Below, in pieces: positions 1 through 9,300 of a stretch of DNA of 64,000 nucleotides. The DNA comes from Verrucomicrobiales bacterium (GTDB lineage: Bacteria > Verrucomicrobiota > Verrucomicrobiia > Limisphaerales > J093). Under the pieces are notes generated by a model that searched no databases, was not told the DNA's origin, and saw nothing but the letters and a program-made list of their open reading frames with translations. Numbering within the stretch: position 1 is the first letter of the stretch; every line of letters begins with the position of its first letter. The translations under genes were made by a program, and so were the position numbers. The stretch is taken from NCBI GenBank assembly GCA_024233305.1, contig JACKPV010000023.1, positions 186,001 through 250,000 of the forward strand, in the 5' to 3' direction.

Positions 1-480
1 TTCCTCACTCGCATGGAGCAGCTCCTGCCGATCCTTGGGCAGGAGTTTCTCAAGCCGGTGGTAAAGAACGGCCTCAAGTCCAGGAAAGCCGACGTGCTCT
101 CCTGCGAGATCAAGGGCATCAAGGCAATTGGCAGACAAACCGAGAATGGCTTCGTCGTGCTCAGGGGATCTGAGGCCGTGCCCACTGAGCGCCCATCGAC
201 CCAGAAGTACCAGTACGCAGCGAACCTGCGTGCAGGGCTGCTGTCAGACGGCGTAATGGAGCGGAGACCAGACCGGCTTGTCTTCCTTGCCGATCACGAG
301 TTTTCGAGTCCGAGCGCGGCAGCCGCGGTGATCCATGGTGGCCAGGCCAATGGTCTGGTCGCTTGGAAAGACAGCAAGGGCTTGTCCCTCAAGGAGAAGG
401 AGGAGCAGGATATCCGAAATGGCGAATCCACGGTGTCGAAAGAGGTTGCCGAAACGCAATGCAGAGCGTTCGATCGCTGA
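1..480 (+). CDS. GIY-YIG nuclease family protein, C-terminal part with DUF4357 (5' end outside window)
   Basis: The reading frame is open to the left edge (F-L-T-R before the first Met at 13), so the gene almost certainly starts upstream of the window. The visible part is about 159 residues. Its last third (SPSAAAAVIHG, then G-LVAWK, around residues 100-125 from the first Met) fits DUF4357. That domain is usually found at the C-terminus of GIY-YIG nuclease-like proteins and some restriction-associated proteins. The LTRMEQLLPILG stretch also matches the linker seen between the nuclease and DUF4357 in such proteins. The GIY-YIG domain itself is not visible, so the nuclease assignment is by family context. 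The 3' end lies 5 bases before the start of the next gene. Confidence 0.65.
   Translation, partial: FLTRMEQLLPILGQEFLKPVVKNGLKSRKADVLSCEIKGIKAIGRQTENGFVVLRGSEAVPTERPSTQKYQYAANLRAGLLSDGVMERRPDRLVFLADHEFSSPSAAAAVIHGGQANGLVAWKDSKGLSLKEKEEQDIRNGESTVSKEVAETQCRAFDR
446..474 (+). promoter_or_regulatory. Possible promoter for the GH26-like gene
   Basis: TTGCCG (446-451), a 17-base spacer and TTCGAT (469-474) lie 11 bases before the ATG at 486, inside the 3' end of the upstream gene. The -10 is a weak match. It is listed because its spacing resembles several better cases in this window. Confidence 0.22.
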
Positions 481-485
481 GTCAC

Positions 486-1496
486 ATGCCTAACCGCCGC
501 GAGATCCTGAAGCTTCTTGGCATCGTTGGCACTGGTGCTCCATTCGCCATAGTCCAAGCGAGCAACTCCAACCAAACCGCCGCGAAAGCCCGTGATGAGG
601 TCCTGGCCTTTCTCAAAGCCCGGGGCCGGGGCTCCTACTTGTTCGGGCAGGTGGCCACCTGGGTTCACAACGAGAACCCGGACATGGAGCACCCGAGCAA
701 CTGGCTCTGGAAGGTCCGGGATCACACGGGGCGGCTGCCGCGTTATGGGTGCATCACCTACGACTTCGTGGACGACCCGTTCCCGGATTCGGCGTGGAAT
801 GAAGGCGTCAGGAAGATCTGGGAGCGCGGGATGATCGCGGGGGTTTACAACTTCTGGGCCAACCCGTCCGGCGGTCGATGGAATGATCCGGTCGACATCG
901 CCCAGATCTGGGCGCCCGGTGAGAACGCCACCAAGATGAACTTCTACCGGCAGCTCGAGCGGATGGCCGCCAACTTGAAATGGCTCAAGGAGCGCGGAAT
1001 TCCCGTGGTGTACACGCCGTTCGTGGAAAGTGATGACCGGAACAAGTGGCACGCCAAGAACGGCAGCGACGCCATCATCCGGCTTTATCGGTTGGTCCAT
1101 GACTACTTCGAGCAGACCAAGGGCCTGGACAACATTATCTGGGCCTATCACACCACGCAGAATAGCGGCGCGCTGGAGCGTTGCTATCCCGGCGACGCCT
1201 ATGTGGATGTGCTCGGGAAGTCGGCCTACGGGACCGGTCTCGTGTTCAACGAATACGAGTGGGCCGTCGCGAAGAAGCAGGAACAGGGCAAGGTCATCTG
1301 GTGGGCGGAACTTGGCGTTCGCGGTAAATCCGATTCGTCCCGCGATTGTCTCGACGTGCTGCGGAAGCTGGAGACCAGTTACCCTGAACTCGCCGGCTTC
1401 GTCTTCTGGAGCGACGAGGGATTCTACAACGTGGTCGGCAATCGCAATGGCCGCGAGTTGATGACCGACCCGCGGATCGTCATCCTCGAGGACTGA
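486..1496 (+). CDS. Exported glycoside hydrolase, family 26-like (beta-mannanase type)
   Basis: A 336-residue protein with a short N-terminal export signal (RREILKLLGIVGTGAPFAIV) and a single TIM-barrel catalytic domain. The order of motifs matches GH26 endo-beta-mannanases and relatives: TPFVES with Glu181 at the acid/base position, YRLVHDYF then NIIWAYH at about 201-222, and WWAELG with Glu275 at the nucleophile position. A late GFVFWSDEG segment fits the end of the barrel. GH26 enzymes cleave beta-1,4-mannan or related glucans outside or at the surface of the cell. The start at 486 was chosen over an upstream in-frame Met because it begins the signal peptide. The usual RPFHEMN is replaced by TPFVESDD, so substrate specificity cannot be read from the sequence. 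Confidence 0.7.
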   Translation: MPNRREILKLLGIVGTGAPFAIVQASNSNQTAAKARDEVLAFLKARGRGSYLFGQVATWVHNENPDMEHPSNWLWKVRDHTGRLPRYGCITYDFVDDPFPDSAWNEGVRKIWERGMIAGVYNFWANPSGGRWNDPVDIAQIWAPGENATKMNFYRQLERMAANLKWLKERGIPVVYTPFVESDDRNKWHAKNGSDAIIRLYRLVHDYFEQTKGLDNIIWAYHTTQNSGALERCYPGDAYVDVLGKSAYGTGLVFNEYEWAVAKKQEQGKVIWWAELGVRGKSDSSRDCLDVLRKLETSYPELAGFVFWSDEGFYNVVGNRNGRELMTDPRIVILED

Positions 1497-1585
1497 CTGC
1501 TGGTCCGACCGTTCGGGACCGATTCCGCCCTTGCATTCGAGCGCCCGCTGCGCCTCGGCGGCGATGGCGGATTCAACGACGAGGG

Positions 1586-2125
1586 TCAAAACTCCCGCGG
1601 GATGCGGATGACGAGGGCCCCCATCAGATCGCCCTCGCGGATGTCGTGCCGGGGGCTGGCGGGCTGGTCGTTGTGGCAGTCCGCGCAGGCCGACGAGGTG
1701 GCCCGTTGAGGGTAGATCGCGGTGAAATAAGCGCGGCCGCCGAGGGTTTCCTCGTGAAACGAAGGAGCCGTTTGCGTGCCCTGGGCCAGCGCCTCGAGCG
1801 TGGTGGCCTCGATTTCCGTTTGCGGCAGGGCGGCGGGATTGATGGGCGAGGAGGAACGCAGCGCGAACGAGAATTCCGCCCCGCTCGTGGCGATGCGGCG
1901 TCCCGTCAGGCGAAGGAACGCGGCGTGGTTGGTCGGCGCACGGGCGCCCTGGGCCACGCAAGTCTCCTGTGCGGCATCGAGCACGGCGTGCAGGCTGCCG
2001 GCCATTCGTTCGTAGGAGACCTGCTCGGCGAGGTGGGCGGGGACCGGAGTGTCATCGGCGGCCGGCCAGCCAATAAAAGCGGCGAGGGCCAGCGGCAGTG
2101 ACAGGAGAAGGAGCTTCGGTTTCAT
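1586..2125 (-). CDS. DUF3365 family c-type haem-binding periplasmic protein
   Basis: A 179-residue protein with a clear signal peptide (residues 1-20). A CADCH haem-attachment motif sits at residues 147-151, near the C-terminus, after the sequence expected of DUF3365/Tll0287-like proteins (LRRTGR-type segment, ATTLEALAQG, GRAYFTAIYP). Family members are small periplasmic cytochromes or sensory domains that bind one c-type haem covalently. It is the last gene of a minus-strand run and starts 10 bases after the CRTAC1 protein gene ends. Its redox partner is not visible here. The single CxxCH makes haem binding likely. Confidence 0.75.
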   Translation of the reverse strand: MKPKLLLLSLPLALAAFIGWPAADDTPVPAHLAEQVSYERMAGSLHAVLDAAQETCVAQGARAPTNHAAFLRLTGRRIATSGAEFSFALRSSSPINPAALPQTEIEATTLEALAQGTQTAPSFHEETLGGRAYFTAIYPQRATSSACADCHNDQPASPRHDIREGDLMGALVIRIPREF

Positions 2126-2135
2126 GGCGCGCGGG

Positions 2136-3845
2136 TCAACGGGCAGGTTGGTGCAGCTGCAGAATGCGGTCGACGGGCACGCGGCGCAGGCGTTCGCGGC
2201 CGCCGTCGGGCCAGCGGATCTCGAGTTCGTCCAGGTGGTCGACGGAGCCGAGCCCGAAGTGCACCCGGGAATCGCCCTGGGTCAGGAACCCGGTGGGACA
2301 CACGACCTCGCCTTCCCAGGTTCGTCCGCCGGCGCGGAGGCTGAGCCGGGCGCCGTAGGCCGTGGCGCCCCGCGAATTGCGCAGGTCGAATTTCACCCAG
2401 TGGTTGGCCGTGGCCCCCCGGTTGCGGAGCAGCACGGGCCGGTTGGCGAGCGTGGTGACCAGCAGGTCCAGCCGGCCGTCGTTGTCGAAATCAAGCACGG
2501 CGCTCCCGCGTCCGTCCACCGGCGTGGCGAAGAAGGCGCCGCCTTTGGCGCCGGCATCGGTGAACCGCCCGCTGCCGTCGTTCTCGAGCAGGAGACTGAG
2601 TGTGCCGCCGAGGGTGAACGCGCTCCCGTTGACAATGAACAGGTCGCTGTCGCCGTCGTTGTCAAAGTCGATGAAACTGCCGCCCCAACCGACGTAGTTT
2701 TGCGTCAGCCGGCCCAATCCGGAGCGCCACATCTCGTCGAGGTAATGCCCGCCGTGCTGCCGGACGTAGAGCGACCCGTAACCGAAGCGCGTGACGAAGA
2801 GGTCGGTCCAGCCATCCCCGTTCACATCCGCGAGGGTTGCGTTCATCGATCCGGGCGCCTCACCGATGGAGTTGAGCGCGACCCCCGCGGCGAGGCCGGC
2901 GTCCTCGAAATGGCCCGTGCCGTCGTTCAGCCAGAGGCCATTGGGGGTGTCGTCGTTGGAGACGTAGAGGTCGGTGTCACCGTCCCGGTCGGCGTCGAAG
3001 GCCGAGACCGACATGCCGCGGTGCTGCGGGGCGAAGAGGCCCGCCGCCCGGGTCGCTGTTTCGAACGTGCCGTCGCCGCGGTTGCGAAAGAACACATCCG
3101 CTTCGCCGGGATACGCGAGCGGTCCCGGGTAGGCGCCCGGGTTTTGCTCGGAGATGGTGGCGGGATCGAAGGTCAGGTAGTTCACCACGTAGAGGTCCAG
3201 CCAGCCGTCGCCGTCCGCGTCGAGGAAGGTGGCCGAAATGCCCGATCCGTGGGGATCCGCCACGCCGGCGCGGTCCGTGACGTCCTCGAAGGCGCCGTCG
3301 CCGCGGTTGCGGAAAAGCTGGTTGCGACCGAAGCAGACAACGTAGAGATCCGCGCGTCCGTCGTGATCGAAATCGCCGGCGGTGGCGGCATTGGCGAAGC
3401 CCGCGCCGCCGAGCCCTGCGCGATCGGTGACATCCGCGAAGGTGCCGTCACCCTGGTTGCGATAAAGCCGGTTCGGTTCGCGCGCCACGTCGAGGCCCCG
3501 TTTGGTGACTCCGTCGAGAGGACCCCAGTTCAGCAGGTAGAGGTCCATCCAACCGTCCGCATCGCAGTCGAAGACCACGCCGCCGGCGCCGTTTGAGAGC
3601 AGGATGTTCCGGATGCCGTCGTGGCAGAACTGGTGGTGGAAATCGAGGCCCGCCCGTTGGGTGACGTCCGCGAAGGCATCGTCGGCAGCGGCGCGGATGG
3701 GCGGCAGTGCTGTCCGCGGTGGCGCCGATGCCCCCGCCGCGACGAGTCCCAGCATGGAGAGGCTGGCGGCGATGGCGCGAAGGCGGGGGCCCGTCCGACG
3801 CGGACCGGTTGTGCGTTGCAGCTGGAATGGCCGTTTGGCGATCAC
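2136..3845 (-). CDS. CRTAC1-type FG-GAP/VCBS repeat protein with C-terminal ASPIC/UnbV domain
   Basis: A 569-residue exported protein. After a signal peptide (about 15-45) come repeated FG-GAP/VCBS blades with calcium-type loops (DCDADGWMDLY, DFDHDGRADLY, DADGDGWLDLY, DRDGDTDLY, DVNGDGWTDLF, DFDNDGDSDLF, DFDNDGRLDLL), each preceded by F-RN-GDGTF. This is a beta-propeller as in CRTAC1. The last ~90 residues (NHWVKFDL, GARLSLRAGG, LHFGLG-like, IRWPDG) are the ASPIC/UnbV domain. The GTG start at 3845 is chosen because AAGGA (3853-3857 on the minus strand) lies 7 bases upstream. A longer TTG reading overlaps the preceding gene's stop but has no Shine-Dalgarno. Such proteins are secreted or surface-attached, and their ligand is usually unknown. 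Confidence 0.85.
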   Translation of the reverse strand: MIAKRPFQLQRTTGPRRTGPRLRAIAASLSMLGLVAAGASAPPRTALPPIRAAADDAFADVTQRAGLDFHHQFCHDGIRNILLSNGAGGVVFDCDADGWMDLYLLNWGPLDGVTKRGLDVAREPNRLYRNQGDGTFADVTDRAGLGGAGFANAATAGDFDHDGRADLYVVCFGRNQLFRNRGDGAFEDVTDRAGVADPHGSGISATFLDADGDGWLDLYVVNYLTFDPATISEQNPGAYPGPLAYPGEADVFFRNRGDGTFETATRAAGLFAPQHRGMSVSAFDADRDGDTDLYVSNDDTPNGLWLNDGTGHFEDAGLAAGVALNSIGEAPGSMNATLADVNGDGWTDLFVTRFGYGSLYVRQHGGHYLDEMWRSGLGRLTQNYVGWGGSFIDFDNDGDSDLFIVNGSAFTLGGTLSLLLENDGSGRFTDAGAKGGAFFATPVDGRGSAVLDFDNDGRLDLLVTTLANRPVLLRNRGATANHWVKFDLRNSRGATAYGARLSLRAGGRTWEGEVVCPTGFLTQGDSRVHFGLGSVDHLDELEIRWPDGGRERLRRVPVDRILQLHQPAR

Positions 3846-3852
3846 GGGATGA

Positions 3853-3857
3853 TCCTT
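3853..3857 (-). promoter_or_regulatory. Ribosome binding site fixing the GTG start of the CRTAC1 protein
   Basis: AAGGA on the minus strand, 7 bases before the GTG at 3845. It favours this start over the upstream TTG at 3923. Confidence 0.55.
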
Positions 3858-3919
3858 GCGCGGGATCGGCGCGGGAGGCAAGGCGGGGAAGCCGGCGGCG
3901 GGGCGGCGGGCGCCCGGGT

Positions 3920-4678
3920 TCAATCGCCGATCTGGCGCAGCAGCCCTTTGGCGCGCTGGACCCAGACCCGGTCGCGGCGGCGCTGGAACTCGGGGGTATG
4001 GGCTTCGTCGGCGAGGACTTCGCGGGCCTCGGTCCGGGCCGCGGCGGTCTGGCCGGCGGCGGCGAGGAGTTCGGCGAGTTGGACGCGGGCGCGGGCGTAG
4101 GTGTGGGTTTCGAGCACCTTGCGCCAGGTCGCCATGGCGGCGTCGCGCTGCCCGAGTGACGCCTGGGTTTCAGCGAGGGCCATCGCGGTGTGACCGAAGT
4201 CGTGCGCGGCCTCCTCGGCGATGACGCCCTGGAGATAGGCCAGCGCTTCCTGGGAACGCCCGAGACGCAACAGGCACTGACCGTAATGGGCGCGGGCGTC
4301 GAGGTCGTCCGGTTCCCGATCCAGGGACGCCCGGTAGCTGGCCTCGGCCTTGTCGAGCTTGCCCTGCTGGAAGTAGATGTCGCCGAGTTCGAGGTGGTGG
4401 TGCGCCTTGTCGAGGTGATGGATCTGGTCCTGGAGGTGCTTGATTCGTTTGCGGTCGTGCGAGCCCGGGAGTTCGAGGCCGCGCATGGTGGGCGGGGACT
4501 GCCGGTAGACGAGGAAGAAGTAGAGGATGGGGTTGATGAACGGGAAGAAGAAGATCAGCAGCGCCCAGAGCCATTCGCCGCGGCGGATGGCGTCGATGCA
4601 CATCCAGATGGCGAAGAGCCGTTCAAGCAGCAGCAGCGGACTGGTGGTCCGGAGGATGTCGGTCAGAAGCGCCAGCAT
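3920..4678 (-). CDS. Membrane-anchored TPR protein
   Basis: About 252 residues. The N-terminus carries two hydrophobic helices (roughly 10-30 and 35-60) with a PLDc_N-like look (CIDAIRRGEW-WALLIFFFPFINPILYFF). A short coiled linker rich in His and Lys follows, and then four or five tetratricopeptide units from about residue 95 (LGDIYFQQGKLDKAEASYRASL, DARAHYGQCLLRLGRSQEAL and so on). TPR domains mediate protein contacts, and here they would face the cytoplasm. The ATG at 4678 is preferred. In-frame TTG (4690) and GTG (4681) codons upstream are alternatives. It lies between the alkaline phosphatase gene (gap about 24 bases) and the CRTAC1 gene, apparently in one operon. Confidence 0.75.
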   Translation of the reverse strand: MLALLTDILRTTSPLLLLERLFAIWMCIDAIRRGEWLWALLIFFFPFINPILYFFLVYRQSPPTMRGLELPGSHDRKRIKHLQDQIHHLDKAHHHLELGDIYFQQGKLDKAEASYRASLDREPDDLDARAHYGQCLLRLGRSQEALAYLQGVIAEEAAHDFGHTAMALAETQASLGQRDAAMATWRKVLETHTYARARVQLAELLAAAGQTAAARTEAREVLADEAHTPEFQRRRDRVWVQRAKGLLRQIGD

Positions 4679-4702
4679 CACGGAGGGCAAAAAGGAGCGG
4701 GT

Positions 4703-6187
4703 TCAAGCGGGCAGGCAGGGAGGTTCGACATCCGCCGCGGCGGGGGCGCACTCGGCGAGCAACGGCAGCTCCGGGTTGCGGTAGTCGATGCCGGCCAGCG
4801 CGGTGTAATGCCGGAAGACATCGGTGTTTTTCTGGAAACCGCGGAACAACGCCGCGCCCGGTCCCAGTGCGACGAGGGGCGCATAGTCAATGGTGTGGGC
4901 GCCGCTGGTCCAGCTCACGCCGTAGTGGTTGGCCAGCAGCTGGCCGAGTTGCATGGCCCTGCCGTTCATGCCGGAGAAAAGGGGCTTCCAGCGTCCTTCG
5001 AGGAACTCGAGAAAGCGCTTCAGCTCCGTCTCGGGGACCTCGTAGCCGGTGGCGTCAGCGAGCAGTCGGCGCACGGCTTCCGCGGCGGGTTCCTTCGGGA
5101 TCTCATCGCCGAACGCCTCGAAGGAACGCTTCGCGCGCAGCAGATTGGCAAAGAGGGGCGAACTCGATCCGTAGGCGGTGCCCAGGCCGTTCAAGGCCGG
5201 TCCGCCCGTTCCGTGATCGGTGGTCAGCACCAGCAGGGTGTCGGGGAAACGCTGCTGGAATTCGAGGCAAACCTCGATCGCCTCATCGAAGGCCACCAGC
5301 TCCCGCACGGCCGCGGCGATGTCACATCCGTGACATGCGTGATCCACCCGCCCACCCTCGACTTGCAGCAGGAAGTGCGTTTCGCGACCGAGCTTATCGA
5401 GCGCGCGCCGGGTCATGTCCGCGAGGGAAGGGACCTTGCGCTGGAGCTTCGCGTCATGATCGCGGTCGAGGGTGAAGGGCAGGTGACCCGCGGCGAAGGT
5501 GCCCAGCCACGGACGATCGTTCGGGGCGTCGGCGAGCGCGGCGGCGTCCTGGCAGACCGTGTAGCCGCGATCGCGAAAGGCACGGTGCAGGTCGACCTTG
5601 TCCTTGCGCTTCGTTGCCTCGAAGAACTTCCGGCCCCCGCCCAGCAGCACTTCGATGCTTCGGTCGAGATACTGCTGCGCAATGTCCTCGGCGTCCCCCC
5701 GGCTGGAGATGGTTGCGGCGAAACCGGCCGGCGTCGCATGGGTGATTTCGGTGGTGGTCACCAACCCGCGCTTCCAGCCTGCCTCCTTGAACAGGGGCAT
5801 CAGCGGCCGGAGTTCGCGGCCGTCGGGCAGGACGTTCAACGCGCCGTTGACCACACGTGATCCGCTGCCCCAGCTCGAGGAGGCGGCCGCCGAATCGGTC
5901 ACCAACGAGTTGAGCGATCGCATGTCCACCGCGGTCACCGTCGCCTCCTCCCGGTGCAACAGCTCGAACCAACGCAAGCCCCGCTGCCGGCGCAGCTGGG
6001 AAAAGGCGTTCCCCATCGTGAACGTGCTCCAGCACATGCCGTCGGCGACCAGGTGAATGATGTGCTGCGGCCGCCGCTCGGGGAGGGGCGCCTCCGGTTC
6101 CGCGGACCGGATGATCTGCGGGAATCCGATCGCCGAGCCGGCCAGCAACCCGGTCCGACCGAAAAAGCGCCTGCGACTTGTTTGCAT
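4703..6187 (-). CDS. phoA: Alkaline phosphatase, PhoA type, Tat-exported
   Basis: A 494-residue alkaline phosphatase that hydrolyses phosphate monoesters in the periplasm. The twin-arginine signal SRRRFF with a hydrophobic stretch (residues 4-25) is clear. The metal and catalytic motifs follow in order: VADGM (Asp49), VTDSA with the nucleophile Ser99, TTTEITHATPAGF, VEGGRVDHACH, LTTDHGTGG and SGAHT near the C-terminus. These cover the two zinc sites and the phosphorylated serine of the PhoA family. It is the first gene of a minus-strand operon. A promoter-like pair ends only 6 bases before the ATG. Phosphate-starvation control is plausible for such enzymes, but no Pho box was recognised. Confidence 0.88.
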   Translation of the reverse strand: MQTSRRRFFGRTGLLAGSAIGFPQIIRSAEPEAPLPERRPQHIIHLVADGMCWSTFTMGNAFSQLRRQRGLRWFELLHREEATVTAVDMRSLNSLVTDSAAASSSWGSGSRVVNGALNVLPDGRELRPLMPLFKEAGWKRGLVTTTEITHATPAGFAATISSRGDAEDIAQQYLDRSIEVLLGGGRKFFEATKRKDKVDLHRAFRDRGYTVCQDAAALADAPNDRPWLGTFAAGHLPFTLDRDHDAKLQRKVPSLADMTRRALDKLGRETHFLLQVEGGRVDHACHGCDIAAAVRELVAFDEAIEVCLEFQQRFPDTLLVLTTDHGTGGPALNGLGTAYGSSSPLFANLLRAKRSFEAFGDEIPKEPAAEAVRRLLADATGYEVPETELKRFLEFLEGRWKPLFSGMNGRAMQLGQLLANHYGVSWTSGAHTIDYAPLVALGPGAALFRGFQKNTDVFRHYTALAGIDYRNPELPLLAECAPAAADVEPPCLPA

Positions 6188-6193
6188 GGCGAG

Positions 6194-6222
6194 AACCTAG
6201 GGCGGGGTCCCGGCTCTGGCAA
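6194..6222 (-). promoter_or_regulatory. Promoter of the alkaline phosphatase operon, probably giving a leaderless mRNA
   Basis: On the minus strand: TTGCCA (6222-6217), 17 bases, TAGGTT (6199-6194), then only 6 bases to the ATG at 6187. Transcription from such a pair would begin at or next to the start codon. Confidence 0.5.
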
Positions 6223-6301
6223 TGGCAACCGCGCCGGCTCGCGGCCCTGGCCGGCAGGCCTCCTCGAGTGACCCGTTGCGGCCCACCGGGAAGCAAACGG
6301 C

Positions 6302-9300
6302 TCAGAGCAAGGCGACGCGCAGCCGGACGTAGAGGGCGGCGGCGCCCGTGACCGACCGTTCGATCTGGTAATGCACCTCCTCGAGGTCCGGGCGTCCCGG
6401 CCAGGGTGCCGTGGCCAGGGCGCCGACACGTTCCGGCATCCAGGCGGTGAGATCCGGCGATATCTCCAGGGCGTAAACGAGTTCGTGGACGCCGTTCAAC
6501 AACCGGCGTGAACGCAGTTGCAATCGATCCCCCGCCACTTCGGGTTGCAGGGCCAGTTCCGCGGCGTCGGCCAGCCAGGGTTGCCCGCCCAGGGCGTATT
6601 CCAGCAACCGTGGTGCGCCGTCGCCGTCGTCATCGGTCTGCCAGTCCACCGGGGCCATTCCGAAGTGGCGGCGATGCCAGGCGGCCGCCGATTGGTGGTC
6701 CGCGACCGCCAGGGCCTTGACTTCGCCGGGACCGAGCGCTCGAGGAAACAGCCGCAGTTCGTCCAGCCCACCGGAGAAGTGCCGGCCCTGAACGTCGCTG
6801 CCGACCAGCACTTCGCCCGCCGCCCCGGTTCGCACGGTTTGACTGCCGGTCTGGGTCGGGGTCTGAGCCTCGCCGTCCACGTAGAGCTTCACGTCGGTGA
6901 CGTTCGGCGATCCATCGTCGGCGAACGTGCAGGCCACGTGATGCCACCGTCCGTCGTTGACGACCGTGTTGCCCACGATGAACCCGCCCTCGATTTCGAC
7001 GCGGAGCTGGCCCGTGCCATGCACGAGGAAGATCCACTTTTCCCCGGGCGATTTCGGTCCCCAGCCGACGATGGGCGCGTTGCCGGCGGTGGTCTTGATC
7101 CATGCGGCCACCGTTCGCGGCGCCGTTTCCAGGAAACCCGGGAAGCCCTCGATCCGGCCCAACTGGGTGGCGCCGTCCAGGCTCAGTCCGCGGCCGAACC
7201 GTCCGGCCACCCACGGTGTCGCCGCGCCGGCGTAGCCCAGCAGGCTGATCGAACGGTTTCCCGCCGCGCTTCCGGTGCGCATTCCTTCGAGCTGATTGAA
7301 GGGAAACCAGTATTCATCGTCGGGAAAGAACACGTCGACCCGCACCTCGGCACCCGCGGATTGGTCGCCGTCGCTGATCGTGTAACGGAACCGGTCCTCG
7401 CCAAGGAAGCCGGACCGCGGGGTGTAGGTGACGCGTTGCGCGTCGTCCACCCGCGCCGTGCCCGCGCGGGGCGTCTCGAGGTGCGTCACCTGGAGGGGTT
7501 CCGGTGTGCCGTCATCGCCGTCGTTGGCCAGCACCTCGATGGTGATGGCCTGGTTCTGCGGCGTGCGGGCTTGGTCATCCTGGGCATCGGGCGGACGTGG
7601 TCCCGGTACGCCATCGATGAAGAAGGCCGCGGGGGGAACCGCCTGGCGGTCGAAGCCGGGCCCGCGCCATTCGAGCGTCAAGCCGGCCCCCTGTCCGGCG
7701 CCGTGCCGGTAGTACAACCGGAATGGATGCAACCCCGCCGCAAGCCGGATGTCGCCGGTCACCTCCGACCCGGCGGCATGCCCGAAGTCCGCGTCGATCA
7801 GCGTGGCCTCGTGCAGCCGAAGCAACGCGCCGGTGTCGGTGGCGAGGTGGAACGTGTAGTCCCCGGTCACCGGCGCCCGGAGATAGCCCGTGAACAGCAG
7901 GCCGGCCGGGGTGCCGGTTGCGCGGACCTCGACCGATGGCGTGGCGTTCGTGCCCCGGGCGGCGGCGGGCAACTGCGTGAACTCGGGCACCCAGGGGAAG
8001 TCGCCTTCGTACGCCTGCCAAACCACGCCGTTGGCCGCTTGCGTGATCGCCAGCGCCGGGACCGGTTCCGCGTCGTAGGGTCGCGGGGCCGAGGCCTCGG
8101 GACGACGCAGCCGCAGCACCCGGTCCTGCATGGCCTGCTGCCGCGCCGCGAAGGCCGGATCGCCGCCCAGGTTCCGGAGTTCCTGGGGGTCGTTGGCGAC
8201 GTCGTAGATCTCGAAGTCATCCGCGGGGCCGCCGATGTCGTAGCGCACCCCGACGAAGTCCCCGTCGCGCAGCACCTGCATTTGGTTGCGCCGACGCCCG
8301 CGATGGGCCCGCGCGAATTCGTCGTAACCGGGCGTCGTTCCCCCCTGGAAATACTCGACGTAAACCGTCGGCGTTCGCTGGATGCCCGCTCCGGTCAGCG
8401 TGGGCAGCAGCGAGACGCCGTCGGTGCGGGCCGGCGCCGGGAGACCCGCCATTTCGGCGAAGGTTGGCAGCCAGTCGGGAAACGAGCTGGGCAGGCGGCT
8501 GAACCGACCAGCCGGAATGCGCGCCGGCCAGCGGGCGATCAACGGCACCCGCACCCCGCCTTCCCAGCAATCGCGTTTGATGCCGTCGAACGGACCGAAC
8601 CCGTTGAAGAAGTCCGGCCGGAAGGACTCGGCGAGATAGGATTCAGCGCTGTTGCCGTTGTCCGAGGTGAAGACCACGAGCGTGTTGTCGTCGAGCCGCA
8701 GGTCCTTCAGCAGTTGGACCAGGTCGCCGACGCAATCGTCCAGCCGGCGGACGCAGGTGGCGTAACGCTGGTAAACATCGGGCCAGGGGCGCACGCCGTC
8801 GCCGGGGTCGTAGGTGCGGCTCGCGTAGTCGGGATGGTAATAGGAATCGATGACGCCCCCGGCCGTGTTGATCATGGCGCCCGGAACCCCGCGCCACTGC
8901 AAACCCCCGTCCAGGCCGCCGCCGTCCGGATACGCCATCGTGGGCAGTTCGATCACCGCGTGCGGGGTGTCGTAGGCCAGATACATGAAGAAGGGCCGGT
9001 CCGGCTGCGCGGCGGCATGCGCGGTGATCCAGTGTTTTGCCCGCGCCGTGAACAGGTCGGCGGTGTAGCACTTGTCGAGTTGCGGCGTGAGGTTCGTGTA
9101 GTTCGCGTAGACCTCCTTGGTCCCGCGGTACTTGCCCTCCTTGGGGTAATGCTCGTGGCCGTCGACGTGGCGGATATAGCCGAAGTAATCGTCAAAGCCG
9201 CGTGCCAACGGATGCGCCTCCCAACGCGGCGCCGCGCCGTCGCCCTGCAATCCCCACTTGCCGATGGCGACCGTCGCATAGCCGGCCTGCCGCAGGACGG

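Noticed and set aside
294..1961. A long open frame on the minus strand opposite the GH26-like gene
   Set aside because: It mirrors the codon structure of the plus-strand gene, has no motif or signal peptide, and crosses two real genes. High GC makes such antisense frames common.
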